Source: Nymphaea colorata (taxonomy: Eukaryota > Streptophyta > Magnoliopsida > Nymphaeales > Nymphaeaceae). From it: DNA of 64,000 nt. Of the stretch, positions 1 to 13,260 are shown in pieces. The notes under the pieces were generated by a model that ran no database searches, had not been told where the DNA came from, and saw only the letters and a program-made list of their open reading frames with translations. Each line of letters starts with the position of its first letter. The first letter of the stretch is position 1. Both the position numbers and the translations under genes were made by a program. Where the stretch lies: assembly GCF_008831285.2 (NCBI RefSeq), contig NC_045146.1, positions 5,588,972 to 5,652,971 on the forward strand. Direction: 5' to 3'.

Positions 1-1310
1 GTGTCAGTGGAATCCTGGCTTACCATAACAAGTCACTTTGTTCATCAGGCTTGACTCTATAATAGACTTCCTCAATGTTAGAAACTTCCTTAGAGTTAAA
101 TATTTGACTTTGAATACCCTCAAATTCATCCTTCAAGCCTTCAAGGAATACAAAAATGCGACTTTTCCACTCTTTTTCCCAAAATAGTATATATGCACAC
201 TCCCACTTATCTTCAGAGTAATAATCCAACTCTTTTCTATTTCAACCTGAGGGAAGCATAAAATTCAGCTACAGTCTTATCTCCCTACTGAAGAGCATAT
301 TTATCATTCATCAATTGGTAGACACAGACATCTTTCATTTTCTACCCATATATCTGTTCAAGGACAACCCACATATCATAGGCAGTCCTTTTCGAAAGAA
401 TCAATTGCTGAATTTTAGTAGAAACTGAGTTAACAATCTAGGTTTTGACCTGGTTGTTTTCAAGTTACCACGTTTCCTAGTAGGGATGCTTTTCAGCAGG
501 ATGTTTCTTCTTCTCATTTATGTAAGAAATCCTGCTATAACCAGCAATTCTCATCATAATGGCTGCAGACCAACGAAGGTATTTGTCCTTCATCAAGAGA
601 ATCGTTGTGACTTGGGGAGAAAGATGATATGATTTTTGCGACATACAATACATCCTTTCAGTCGAGCTTTCCCTCTTCTGCTCAGTAGCCATCATACGTA
701 ATGAGAATCACGATGCAGAAACCAGGCAACGCAAGAGATTCTGCTCCAATCTGTAGCACCAGAGCTGCACACAGTCGAAGCGCTCACTCCTGCTACCGCC
801 TGTGCCATGCAGCAAGCAGCGAGCAATCCTCAATTTTTTCATTCAGTGATATTCACGGTTTTTCGACGACTGGCGAGCTATCTCCCACAATAGGTGGCAG
901 TTCTTAGCGTTTTTCCAGCGACAAGAGGCATTGATTCAGGTTGAGGGCTCCAGTGGTGGCATACTCAAGCGACTGCTCAGGCAACAGCTCCAAAAGTGGC
1001 TCCAGTTATGGTTCAGCAAGAAAAAAACTTCTTCGATAAAAAAAAAAAACGCTCTGATACCATGTAGAAATATGGATACCGAGGAAGAGAAGAGAAAAAC
1101 ATAGATTTAACATAGAAAACCCCTAAAAAACAGAGAAAAAAACACTACAAGTAGAACAGCGCTCACTCGCTGTTGTTTCTTACTCTCCTTATTTCATTAA
1201 AAACAAATTAGGGTTAAAACACCCCACTCAAGTGACAACAATCACCACACTTAACAGATGGATGGGTCGGGTCTGGACCAATGACCCATCCAGGTACAAG
1301 CTCGTTAACA
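1..1310 (-). mobile_element. Copia 5' LTR, primer site and gag relic, cut by the window edge
   Basis: On the minus strand a 248-bp LTR (1063-1310) runs from TGTTAACGAG to TTTCTACA, followed by the primer-binding site TGGTATCAGAGC at 1062-1051. The gag relic includes TTILLMKDKYLRWSAAIMMR (695-477) and FLEGLKDEFEGIQSQIF (229-20), similar to the gag at 43741. Frames are broken by stops. The rest of the element lies to the left of the window. ACAAG at 1311-1315 may be one copy of the target duplication. Confidence 0.8.
1063..1310 (-). repeat. 5' LTR of the edge copia element
   Basis: It is bounded by TG and CA in both readings and lies next to the initiator-Met primer-binding site. It shares a GGTCCAGACCCGACC-like segment with the LTRs at 42773 and 48313, suggesting a related copia lineage. 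Confidence 0.75.
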
Positions 1311-1964
1311 ACAAGCAATGTAAAATGCAAATAAATTTTTTTTTTGGAAAACCTATTTGAAAATGATTGAATTGATATCATAGATCATGTGGTTTAGGGC
1401 CTTAGGCCATGATGAATTTTCATGTCATAAAATTCACACATTATGGGTCATTGTTCTTTTAAGATACTAAGATATCCATATCTACACCGGGATTGCATAT
1501 TGTATAACTTGGTTTCTGCTGGAAAATGTATGTAATCATCTACAAGGTTTGATGAATAACAGTGCATAAATGGTTTAGGTGCTCGCAGGAGCACTCCATC
1601 ATTTACTTTATATGCAAGATCCACTTAAATTGGTCAGTTGATTATATAATGGTGTTTACAGTTGTTATATTTCCATGTCATACATATGCATACATGTAGA
1701 GATCTGATATACAAACATATGCACAACATTTTTGTTTTCTTTTATAAATCCACCCCTATAGATGTGATTTGCATGGTTGCTTTGGTGGGGAGTGACTGGA
1801 ATTCAGCATTTATCAAGGCTTTATTTGGATTTTATGTAGGCGTAAAAAATTTTCTTTTTTTGGGTTAAAGTACACAAACGGGTGGAATGGCATGTCTTTG
1901 ATTACGAAAACACTTCTGTGACACTAGATTGAGTTGAACACAACCTGGGTTTAATATGCCAATG

Positions 1965-2031
<67 letters not shown>

Positions 2032-2044
2032 GTGTGTGTGTGTG
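1311..2044. other. No gene seen; compound microsatellite at the right end
   Basis: AT-rich sequence with short frames only. The end (1968-2044) is a compound TA, TATG and TG repeat. Confidence 0.5.
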
Positions 2045-2045
2045 T
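1968..2045. repeat. Compound microsatellite (TA)n (TATG)n (TG)n
   Basis: About 20 TA units are followed by TATG units and a TG run. Confidence 0.95.
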
Positions 2046-2251
2046 ACAGATATGACTGTTCAACCCAACGACAGATGGCTAAAATTAAAAAAAAAAATTG
2101 TCACTAACAATCTGCATTAAATTAGCATTAACCATGGTTTATGTTGCAGTGATGGTTATGGTAGTTTTAGCAACAGTGTATGATCCTTTTAGTAACAAAG
2201 TTTTAAACTTTAGCCATCGGGTAACTATCTGGCACCTGGTAGCATTGAAGT

Positions 2252-2295
<44 letters not shown>
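2045..2295. repeat. Fold-back MITE followed by TA microsatellite
   Basis: The arms GATGGCTAAAATTAAAA (about 2072-2088) and its inverted partner TTTTAAACTTTAGCCATC (about 2201-2218) face each other across about 110 bp. A similar sequence, with TCATGGTTTATGATGC against ACCATGGTTTATGTTGC here, occurs at 29935-30095. Both copies run into a TA repeat on the right side (2254-2295 here). Confidence 0.55.
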
Positions 2296-2298
<3 letters not shown>

Positions 2299-2571
2299 AT
2301 TTGTTCTTGGGGTATTTGAACACAAATGGCAGATTCCTACATCTTTGATCATGCTGAACTCATCCACCATACTAGATTTGCTTCGAAAGCAATCTACAAT
2401 GAAAATGCCAATGCAATTCCATAGCACGTACTGGCCCATCTATTTTGCATTATACTTCAAACGACTCTATAACTTACTGTTATGCTCTGTCTCAGGGTCA
2501 TGATGCAGATAATACATATGTTGTTATTTATTTAGGCATATAGGACATTATTGTGTTTTTCCAATCTCTAT

Positions 2572-2699
2572 TTCTAAGGCTATTTTCAGAAAGGAAAAGT
2601 CATGTTTACAGCTTTGGTGTTGTAGTCTTGGAGATTGTGAGTGGGAAAAGCAATACAAGTTGCATACCTGGTGAGGACAATACATTCCTTCTAGACAGG
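2572..2699 (+). pseudogene. Relic receptor-kinase exon (kinase subdomains IX-X)
   Basis: The plus strand reads LFSERKSHVYSFGVVVLEIV, then SGKSNTSCIPGEDNTFLLDR, followed by a GTATGT donor at 2700. This matches the exon of LRR-VIII-2 kinases corresponding to exon 23 of the large gene, ending at the same phase-0 boundary (usually LLDW). The first part of the exon (GYMAPEYA) is missing and no neighbouring kinase exon is clear. It is a fragment of another copy of the family, in opposite orientation to the intact gene. Confidence 0.75.
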
Positions 2700-3179
2700 G
2701 TATGTCTCTTCTCACTTTAGATAACTCATTTAGATAACAAATGAGGAACAAGTTCACCATTACTAAGAGCTTTCTTTAATCTAAAAAAATAATACTCTTA
2801 TTTTTAGTCCATCAATCTCAGATATTTATGTTTTGACTTTAGAATTTGATGTTGGAGAACGGACTATGTGATTTAGCTTGCTGTTGTATCTTGTTTACAT
2901 ATGAGATTATGTACGAGTAATCTTGCCCCTTTTTCCTTATTTTTTGTGCAATTTTGAAAATTATTATTCATAGGGTGGTTGCATTTTCTGTCTGAAGACA
3001 AGAACGTAACCACATGCACTTGCTTGCAAATAAATGCAACTATAGGATCCCTTAGTATGGAGATATGTTGGCATTTTTACCTAAGTGTAAACTTTACTTG
3101 TAAAAGACAAGAAAAGATCCTCTCATCGATAAATGTGTCACCGCTCTTTAAGAGCTTACTAAAAGAGTTGGTAAGATAG

Positions 3180-3355
3180 AATAAATAGAGATTGGAGAGA
3201 GCTTTGGAGTCCAACGGCTTGATAGATCCAGCCATATTTTTGCTGGAAAAAAAACAACAGAAATAAAAGAAAATAGGAAAAATGAATCTATCCTATTACA
3301 TTAATAATAAATCTAACATGTCATACTAATTTGTGAAAAACATAGTCTTCTAACA
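3180..3355 (-). repeat. Probable 3' LTR of the copia relic
   Basis: On the minus strand an LTR starts TGTTAGAAGAC at 3355, directly after the purine tract. The far end is uncertain; I see no second copy in the window to fix it. Confidence 0.45.
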
Positions 3356-4566
3356 CCCCTCAAACTTACGGTGATATCACTAAAAGTTTGTTAAGAAGAA
3401 ATTGGAATCTTGCAGCTCCAAGTCCTTTGGTGAAAAAGTCAGCAAGTGAAAACTTTGAAGGCATATATGGAAGTTCAACGTGTGTTTAAGAAACTCTTTT
3501 CTTACAAATGACAATCCATCTCAATATATTTGGTTCATTCATGGAATGTATGATTGCTTACTATGTAAATGGCCTCTTGTTGCCACAACATAGCTTGATC
3601 AGTAAATGTCTATTCCCATGTCCTTAATAAGATTCTTCACTGGATGATCTTTGCAGTAGTGGCAGCCATGACTCGAATTATGCCCCAGTGGATGATAGGG
3701 ATATTTTTTCTTGTTTCTTGCATCTCCATGAGATTAAAGAACAGCTAGAAACATACAACAACTAGTAGTTGAGTGTCTGAATAGTCTCATGATGGCTCCC
3801 ATGTGAACTGCGGTGGGTGCATGTTGAAATTGACTAGCAGCATGCATGATGGGACTTAAGTCAGGGCATGTGATGCTCAAATATAAGATTGCTCCTATAA
3901 GTTGTCGATTGGTGTGAAATTATGTAGCAATTCTTCATCGTCTCTTCTCATTTCCACTCCAAGTGACCCAGGAGTCTATACTATCTTCTCATTTGTCACA
4001 CCTGATCTATCAACAATATCTGCAGCAAGCTTTATTTGAGACAATAGATTTCTTTTCCTTGAATAGCATACTTCGATACCAAGAAAATAAGTTAAAATTC
4101 ATTAGTCTATCATGTCAAATTTTTCTTTTAAGGGTTGCTTAATTAAACACACATCTTCATCATTGCTACTTGTGATTTTCATATCATCAACACAAAGTAG
4201 GAGTATAATAGTACCTTTAGTTATAATTTTGACAAAGAAAGTAGTGTAAGAATAACACGATTTGAAATTAGTTTCTATCATAAAATTACCGAATCTATCA
4301 TACCATGCTTTGAAGGCTTGTTTCAGTCTATAAAGAGCTCTCTTTAGTCTAAGAACCATATTAATTGGTGCTTCATAACCTTATGGAAGAATCATATAGA
4401 CTTCTTCCTCAAGATTTCCTTTAAGAAAAACATTATTGACATCTATATGAAAAATAGACAAATTCTTGACTGCAAATATAGCTATGAGAGTTTAAGAAAA
4501 GTCATTCGAGTTACTGGAACAAATGATGCTTCATAATTTATACCATATTCCTGAGAATATCCCTTA
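3356..4566 (-). pseudogene. Copia reverse transcriptase / RNase H relic (3' part)
   Basis: Read on the minus strand: [40 protein letters not shown], the open stretch 4359-4102 with LKRALYRLKQAFKAWYDRFG and LLLCVDDMKIT, and finally the RNase H end ADFFTKGLGAARFQFLLNKL near 3400. A polypurine-like tract (TTGAGGGG) and a TGTTAG LTR start lie at 3355-3366. It contains many stops. It is the downstream half of the element cut by the Harbinger insertion. Confidence 0.85.
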
Positions 4567-5397
4567 GGTAGTGTTTGATGGCAAGGAAACCTGGAATTGG
4601 AAATATATTTCTGGAAATATATTTCTTGGAATAAAGGAATGAGAAAAATTTTTCCGATTCTCATTTTGGTGTGTGTGTGATGACTGAGAAATATATTTCC
4701 AGAAATATATTTCTGTGTTTGATGATATAGAAACATATTTCCAGAAATATATTTATGTGTTTGATAATAAGGAAACATATTTCCATATTTACATAATCTT
4801 TATATAGTTTCTTAAACACATAGATAAATACAGTAACCATGTACGAACTCACGACCATCGATAAAATGAACATGATCTTTACTAAGCAAGAGCTCCATTA
4901 TCAAACTCAAATTTACTGACTGAGAATGTCATAATCAAGTGTCAACTTTATGTTCAAACTAATAAAATTCATATCCCAAAACAGCATGATAGAAAGTTTA
5001 GTTGAACCTTCCAAAGCAGCTGATACACATGCAACATGGCTACTCTCAGCCCCACTAGCAATATGGGTGGCGCCATTCTAAGAGTGTGCATCCCCGTACA
5101 AAATGTTAATTTACATATGACAGAAGCATCAACATTAAATACATAGCACAGACAAAATGTAACTTTCATCATGTATATCATTTTAAACAAAAAGGTTCTT
5201 CCAAAATATGGTGATTGTATTTCTTCATATGTCCCTTGAACGACACTCGAACATGACATTGTCAGAGAGTCAGGGCTTCATCTCCGATTACCTATGAACA
5301 TAAACATAAAGATCAGCGTGATCAACTCATATTCTACATACAGTAACAAACAAAAGTAAAATATAAACAAAATAAACATATGAATAACTAATAATCA

Positions 5398-5640
5398 TCA
5401 ACACAATTGTTTCCATGTGTCATAAGTTCCTATGCACCTACGATTTTGAAAATCCATGAACATTTGAGATGTTATTGAAGTGCGCAGGTCATTATTTGAT
5501 CCTCGATGAATACTTTGTGTTGCACTTTCAAGTTCGGTTACGAACGATGTACTCTCATTTGCATCGTCAAATGCACCTTCATCAAGGTCAAACTGTTCCG
5601 CATTAGGATTATGGTCTGTCATCATCTGACAACATGACTG
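5398..5640 (-). pseudogene. C-terminal tail of a Harbinger transposase
   Basis: Only the end of the transposase remains, reading MTDHNPNAEQF followed by an acidic stretch and GSNNDLRTSITSQM. The same HNPNAEQF ... RGSNN(K/D)LR pattern ends the transposase at 24513-24949. The catalytic DDE region is absent from this element. Confidence 0.75.
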
Positions 5641-5850
5641 CAGCATTGGGTAGCACATACAAAAAAGTAACATTCGTCAAATCTAATCATACCATCTACA
5701 AATAATACATTCTAATATGCAAAGCGGAAAGGAATTAACAGTCATAAAACGAACATGTATGTATCAAGTATAAAGCAATTTCAATAGCATATAAGTTAGA
5801 ATGAACACAAACAAAGAATTATGAAGAAGTAAGAGAACATGTACTACTTA

Positions 5851-6854
5851 CTATTGATGATTGAGATTAAGCAGCAACCAAGGAACACGTTCGATAGGCA
5901 GAAGTTTGAAGAAGATGGCTGGCTTATTTCCCTGCTCCATTAGCATGTGGGCTCTTAAGTGCAATTGATTATCAATCTCTCCTGAGTTGAGCATTTCACG
6001 CAATATGTCCAAGCATTGGTCTAATTTTTGTCCTGATGATGTGTTTACTATTGTTCGAAAACTATCGGCTATGTCATGGAATATCGTTCGATATTCCTCA
6101 TCGTTCGTACTTAATCTTGCTCTTTTGTTTGATGAATTTGTTGCCCTACTATCAGATGCAGCAGGTTGTGAATCTTGTTGAACATGTGCTGGTGATGGTA
6201 TAGGAGAATCATCGTTCAACATTTCTGTGAAAGATACATTTTCTTCAATATTTATCCCGAAATGATGTGTATGGGATACAGGGGTCTGTGGTGCTTGATT
6301 AGACTCACATTCTTCAATCATCATGAATGAATCACAATTACTAGCATTGCGACCTGTGGCAGTTGACGGACCATACACTTCATGTAACTCGTCATAGTGT
6401 TTCCATTTCTGCCCTCCTTTGAATCTCTGCTTCTCAGGGAATTTCTGCAGTTTGAATTTTAGTCACATATCTTCTATATAGTAATTGATATGATTAATTT
6501 CATACACAATGTTCTCTATCTTACCTGAATGTAGACGGCCCAAACTTCATTTTCAACTACTACTCACTTGTTTGTTGAGTCCCAACCAAACCCACTTGTT
6601 GCCAAAATTTGCTTGCATATATTATAATCTGCTTTTGTAATCTTCTACTTGTTTTTTATTTTTTCTACTGTGGAACCTAGCCCAAACTGTTCTATCATCT
6701 TTTGTTCAATCGCCTTATAAGCCTTTGGCTTTAGATTGCCGCCTGACTTCATGCCAGGTAGTCGTGATTGTTGAACTAGAAGATTTATGAGAAATTCTAG
6801 TTGAGCATCAGTCCATATGAGACTATCAGTTCGTGAGTTGTTTGTTCCTTCCAT
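5851..6854 (-). pseudogene. Harbinger Myb/SANT-like gene relic
   Basis: Exon 1 (6525-6854) encodes MEGTNNSRTDSLIWTDAQLE, KAIEQKMIEQFG and TSGFGWDS, with in-frame stops after IKNK and after DSTNK. Exon 2 (5851-6444) is open: KFPEKQRFKG, QKWKHYDELHEVYGPS, a basic NKRARLS segment and the C-terminal domain ending LLLNLNHQ. It is clearly homologous to the ORF1 at 22561-23385 but diverged, so the two elements belong to different subfamilies. Confidence 0.82.
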
Positions 6855-9100
<2,246 letters not shown>

Positions 9101-9152
9101 TTGAATAATTATTCCGGTGCTACAGTAGAATACCAGGCTATCAAACACTACC

Positions 9153-10148
9153 TTAGCAACCAATCTAGCCTTGTAAGTTCGAGTGTTCCATCACTTTTGG
9201 TGTTGATTTTAAACACCTATAGCACCCTATGGCTTTCTTCCCTTCAGTAGAGGACCATATTTATCATGTTTCACATCTATCTAATGCTTCTAATTCAACA
9301 TCCATGGCATTTCTCTAGTTAGGATTTTGAACGGCTTCACCATAAAAGGTTGGCTTAGTAAATGAAAGTACAGTTGAAAGGCATTTTCTAAACCTTGTGG
9401 AGAATGACTCATAGGATACAAACTTTTGAGGTTGCCTAGACTATCTTGTCAACCTTTTATCATGTTGACTTTCAGTGGCATCCTTTTTTTTTTCTATGAC
9501 AGGTATAAGTTTCTTTGAAGATTCTTCTCTATGACATAGAATACTATCATTTGAGGCATCTTCATCAGATGAACTGCCAATTATATCACAATCATCATCT
9601 AATTCATAAATAGACATCAATTCATTTAAGAAAGTATAACCAGTATCATGCTTGGACATTGTTTTTCCAAAACCTTTTCCTTGTTCACAAAAATAATATT
9701 TCTTAAAACATAAAGTTTATCTTTTTTAACATTGTGACACCTATATTATCTTTTAGTCTCAAAATAGCCAATGAATACACATTATAGTGCTTTTGGTGAA
9801 AGTTTGTCCCCTTTATCATTAAGAATAAAACATTGTCATTCAAAGATTTTAAGCATGTTGTAATTAGGTTGAAGATTATAAAGTTTTTGAAAAGGGAAGA
9901 TTTTGCCCAAAACTTTTGAAAGCATCATATTAATAAGATAGATAGCAGTAACCACAACTTCAGCCCAAAGATTGTTTGGAACTTTCATTGCTAGAAGAAG
10001 AGTGCTTGCAGTTTTCATGGTATGTTGATGTTTCTTTCTGAAATTTTATTTTGTTATGGTGTTTTTGGACAAGATTTTTTATGTTTGATGTCATTTCTTC
10101 CAAATAGTTTTCAAAAATATTTAAAGTGTATTCTCCACCAGAGTCCAA
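9153..10148 (-). pseudogene. Copia integrase / reverse transcriptase relic (5' part)
   Basis: On the minus strand the integrase core is seen as MDSGGEYTLNIFENYLEE (near 10148) and MKTASTLLLAMKVPNNLWAE with TAIYLINMMLSK (10018-9840), with frameshifts. An acidic linker follows (9659-9441), then the start of the reverse transcriptase, ending YKARLVAK at the Harbinger junction. The element stops abruptly at about 10150, so gag, protease and the 5' LTR are missing. Confidence 0.8.
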
Positions 10149-10151
10149 GCC

Positions 10152-12010
10152 TGTGGCGCCAGGTTTCTGAACCCCTGTCCTTGATCAACTCAAGCGGGCT
10201 CTTATTTTGATTTACTTCTGAATCAGATCCAGAACATTGTGTTCAGTCCAAATATGTGATCCATGAATCTCCCAGAATCAATCAAAGTGATATCCCCGTT
10301 TGATTTTGAGCTAGGTCAAGACCAGACCCATGCACATCTGGACCATAGATTGAGCTCAAACCTTGGCCTTTTACCTCAAAGCTCGAGTCAAGGTTCGACC
10401 TTCCCTATTTGGATCCAACTCTAGTTTAGGAAATGGCCTGATATACATCCAATAGGGTTACCCAAACCCCATTCTCATACATACCTTCTGCAAACCCCAC
10501 ACCTACACCTAAATGATCATCCAAACCTTCAATCCGTCCAAACCCAAAATTATCTTCCAACCTAGTACCAGAATCCAAATACACAATCTATACCTCGCCT
10601 GAACAACTAGATCCAACCACATCCATATCCAAATCTGATCCATAAGCCCATGCGCCCTTACACCTTTCCCCCCAGACAAGCCACTCACTCACAAGCCACC
10701 AGTGCGGACCTCCTCCTCCACGAGATTGACAAAGGAGCCTCTAGGTGCATAGATATAGCACAGGCATGCACTATAGGAGCACCCACCAGCTCAAGTAGAG
10801 GGTTGGTGCCTAGTGCAGTACACTGACTAGGGTGAGGTTTCACTTGAGTTCCAGTATTCAAAGGATGATGCCTTCTGTCACAGGTCGGTCTTATGGCTCA
10901 TGACGAACTACCAAATCTCAGACAGAAGAGGCCCTCCATGTACGGCCTCAAGTTGAAGTTGCATGGGCATGCAAATTTGATGTAGATGAATTCTTTGATT
11001 GGACTCATCTAATGCAGCTCACCTTCAACTACCATGATGTTGCAGAGCACCAGTGGGTTCCCTTAACTTCCACCAGTCTATGGGAACTCACATAGATGTG
11101 GTGGGTCGAGCTTTAGAAGTTGAGGACAAGACAGAGATAGGATGTGATTCATACATGGATCAAGCTGTAGCAGTTGATGTAAATGAAGTTTGTTTCCTTC
11201 AAACTTTGGCGAGAAGGCATATTAGGAGTACCTCGAGCTCTGTCATGGCTCTGGGACTAAAGCAGAATACACTGTGGTGTTCCACTACCTGTCACCGCGT
11301 GTTCCGATTGTGGAGACCGAGAATAAGCAAGCCACTAGGTATATTTCGAGTTTTGGCTTCTCTATTTTTGATGTCTTCAGTTGTATTGGAGTAGAGACAG
11401 TAGATAAGGCTAATAGTTATGCCATGAAAATAGAGTCTCTAAAGCATAAATAGGAGTCTCATATGTCTAAGTCTGAATGTTTTGTTCATTTTAAGTCGTG
11501 TTCTTCAGCCCAAGGATCAAACTCCTCAACGTTAGAAGATTGTAGCTCAGAGTCCCAAGTCTAAACTTGCATCCACTTACAATGAAAAAGGGCCTGCACT
11601 TAATACGTGTTTCAAGTCCTGTAGTATTGACACTTCTGTCCACTGCTTCAAGTGTCAAGATTTAGGTCAAGTTTAGCAAATATCCTAATGTGGTTAAGAA
11701 AAATGTCATGGTCGAATCAGTTGAGGGAAATCCTAAGTCTAAGCATGAGGATACTAAGCAAGGTAGAGATAGGCTCAACCAACGATGAAGAAGTTGTATA
11801 TAACAGAGATGCTATACATAACTTATTGTTTGTGTGACATGTTTTAGCAACCCCAGAAACAAACTTTCCATGACAAAGTGTCACCGCAAAGGGCATGTCT
11901 ACAATGTCATAATGAACTAATATTCACAACTTCTTAGTTGAATTGCAAGTTACTGAGACAATCTCTAGAGTCTATGATTAAAGCATCAAGAAATCAAGAA
12001 CCACTCAAAT
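10152..12010 (+). pseudogene. Ty3/gypsy gag-protease relic
   Basis: Broken plus-strand frames give the typical end of gypsy gag: AEYTVVFHYLSPRVPIVETE, then ATRYISSFGFSIFDVFSCIG and KANSYAMKIESLKHK (about 11250-11450). A zinc-knuckle remnant HCFKCQDLGQV follows at 11642, and CHRKGHVYNVIMN-like sequence near 11885 recalls the region before the protease. A primer-site-like TGGCGCC lies at 10155. Stops and frameshifts are frequent and no LTR could be defined. Confidence 0.55.
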
Positions 12011-12025
12011 AGGACTGTCATTAAC

Positions 12026-12132
12026 AGTAGCAGAGCCACATGGTGGTTGGTGCAAAGTTTGTTTATTTTTTACATTAAAATTATTGAATTAGTGCCCCTC
12101 CAGCAAAAATTTCTGGTTCAGCCAGTGGTCAT
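12026..12132. repeat. Short repeat with GCAGAGCCAC / GGTTCAGCCAGTGG ends
   Basis: The segment starts GTAGCAGAGCCACATGG and ends TTCTGGTTCAGCCAGTGG, roughly inverted. A related end, TTCTGGCTCCACCAGTGG, is found at 61678-61695, and a GGCGGAGCCAGG start at 28553. These look like pieces of one dispersed MITE-like family. Confidence 0.35.
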
Positions 12133-12839
12133 TAAACTAGATTGGTTTGGAGCTACTTTATAGCAGATGCATAAAGGTGGAAGCCTATCACTGACCAAAC
12201 GAGAAAGAAAAGGATTTAAATATGTGATTCTGTTTGGAGAAATTGACCTTAGATCTAAATAGGAGACGGCCTAGGGCTCAATAAGATCCATATCCAGATC
12301 TGAAGGTCATTTGAATTCCGAATGGCAAATGATCTGGATAGAGGATATATGGATCAAGAATAACAAATGGATCATGGATCTCGAAAAGCCAATAGTTCAA
12401 ACTAAAAACGTGAGACCTAGATCCAGAAACAAAGACTAGATAATGAATCTAGATTGGATCATAAAGCATAATTGTGCGTACGGAGTCCAAAAGAATAAAA
12501 TTGGACTCCGGATATAAGATTGAGAGAAATAGTTTTGAAATAAGACCTATTGGAACTCTTTGAAACCATTTTGCAAAAACTTATTTCAACATTACTGAAA
12601 AATGGGGAAATATAATTGGGAATGGTTGAAAATTGTAGAAAATGAGTCCTAATGAAGGCAAAATGATAAAAAAAAAGTCCAAAAATTTTGGTATGTTCAT
12701 AAATGTGTCTAATGACTTCCTTGTATACTTTTTAAGGTGCCTTATTATCACCATACATTTGCCGATACTGGAGGCAAGTAGGTGTGACGAGCTAGTTTGG
12801 TGAGACAATTCGGAAGAACCTATCACCTGTCATGAAGTA

Positions 12840-13260
12840 TGGTTGAGGATAAGGAAAAAGGGCCATCAAGAAAGATAGCAGAACCTAATTTGGGATAGAA
12901 GCGGTCTCTGGCGAGCCTCTTTGACTTTATTTGTGGGCATTGCTGACCGACTCCCACAGGATAACTATGTTTAGAAATAGTAGTTTATCTAGCCTCAAGC
13001 CATAATGACATAGGAAATGAAAGTCATATCTTCTTCAGATGTCCTGAAGCAAGTTTCGATAGGGTCATTGATGGTAACATAAAAGAAATTCAATGAAAGG
13101 ATGTCAGGAAATTGTTGGAAGGATTGTTTCCATGTTGTCGTTTGGTTCTTATGGAAGCTAAGAAACAACAACAAAGATAACAAAGATAACGGCGACATGC
13201 AAATGTTTGCTTGGAGATTGGCCCTCCAGTGCAAAGGTAGAAGAGAACTTGACTAGAAGA
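12840..13260 (+). pseudogene. LINE (non-LTR retrotransposon) 3' end relic
   Basis: The plus strand shows GNESHIFFRCPEA near 13013, the zf-RVT motif found after plant LINE reverse transcriptases. It is followed by NCWKDCFHVVVWFLWKLRNN near 13110, the usual C-terminal tryptophan-rich segment. Frames are broken. The upstream reverse transcriptase is not recognisable. Confidence 0.5.

Noticed and set aside
2572-3180. A second, complete receptor kinase gene on the plus strand
   Set aside because: Only one partial exon is convincing. A candidate next exon near 2974 (LHFLSEDKNV) is too weak and no other exons are found.
11053-11394. 113-codon frame as a gene
   Set aside because: The gypsy gag similarity lies in another frame of the same stretch, so this frame is a shadow.
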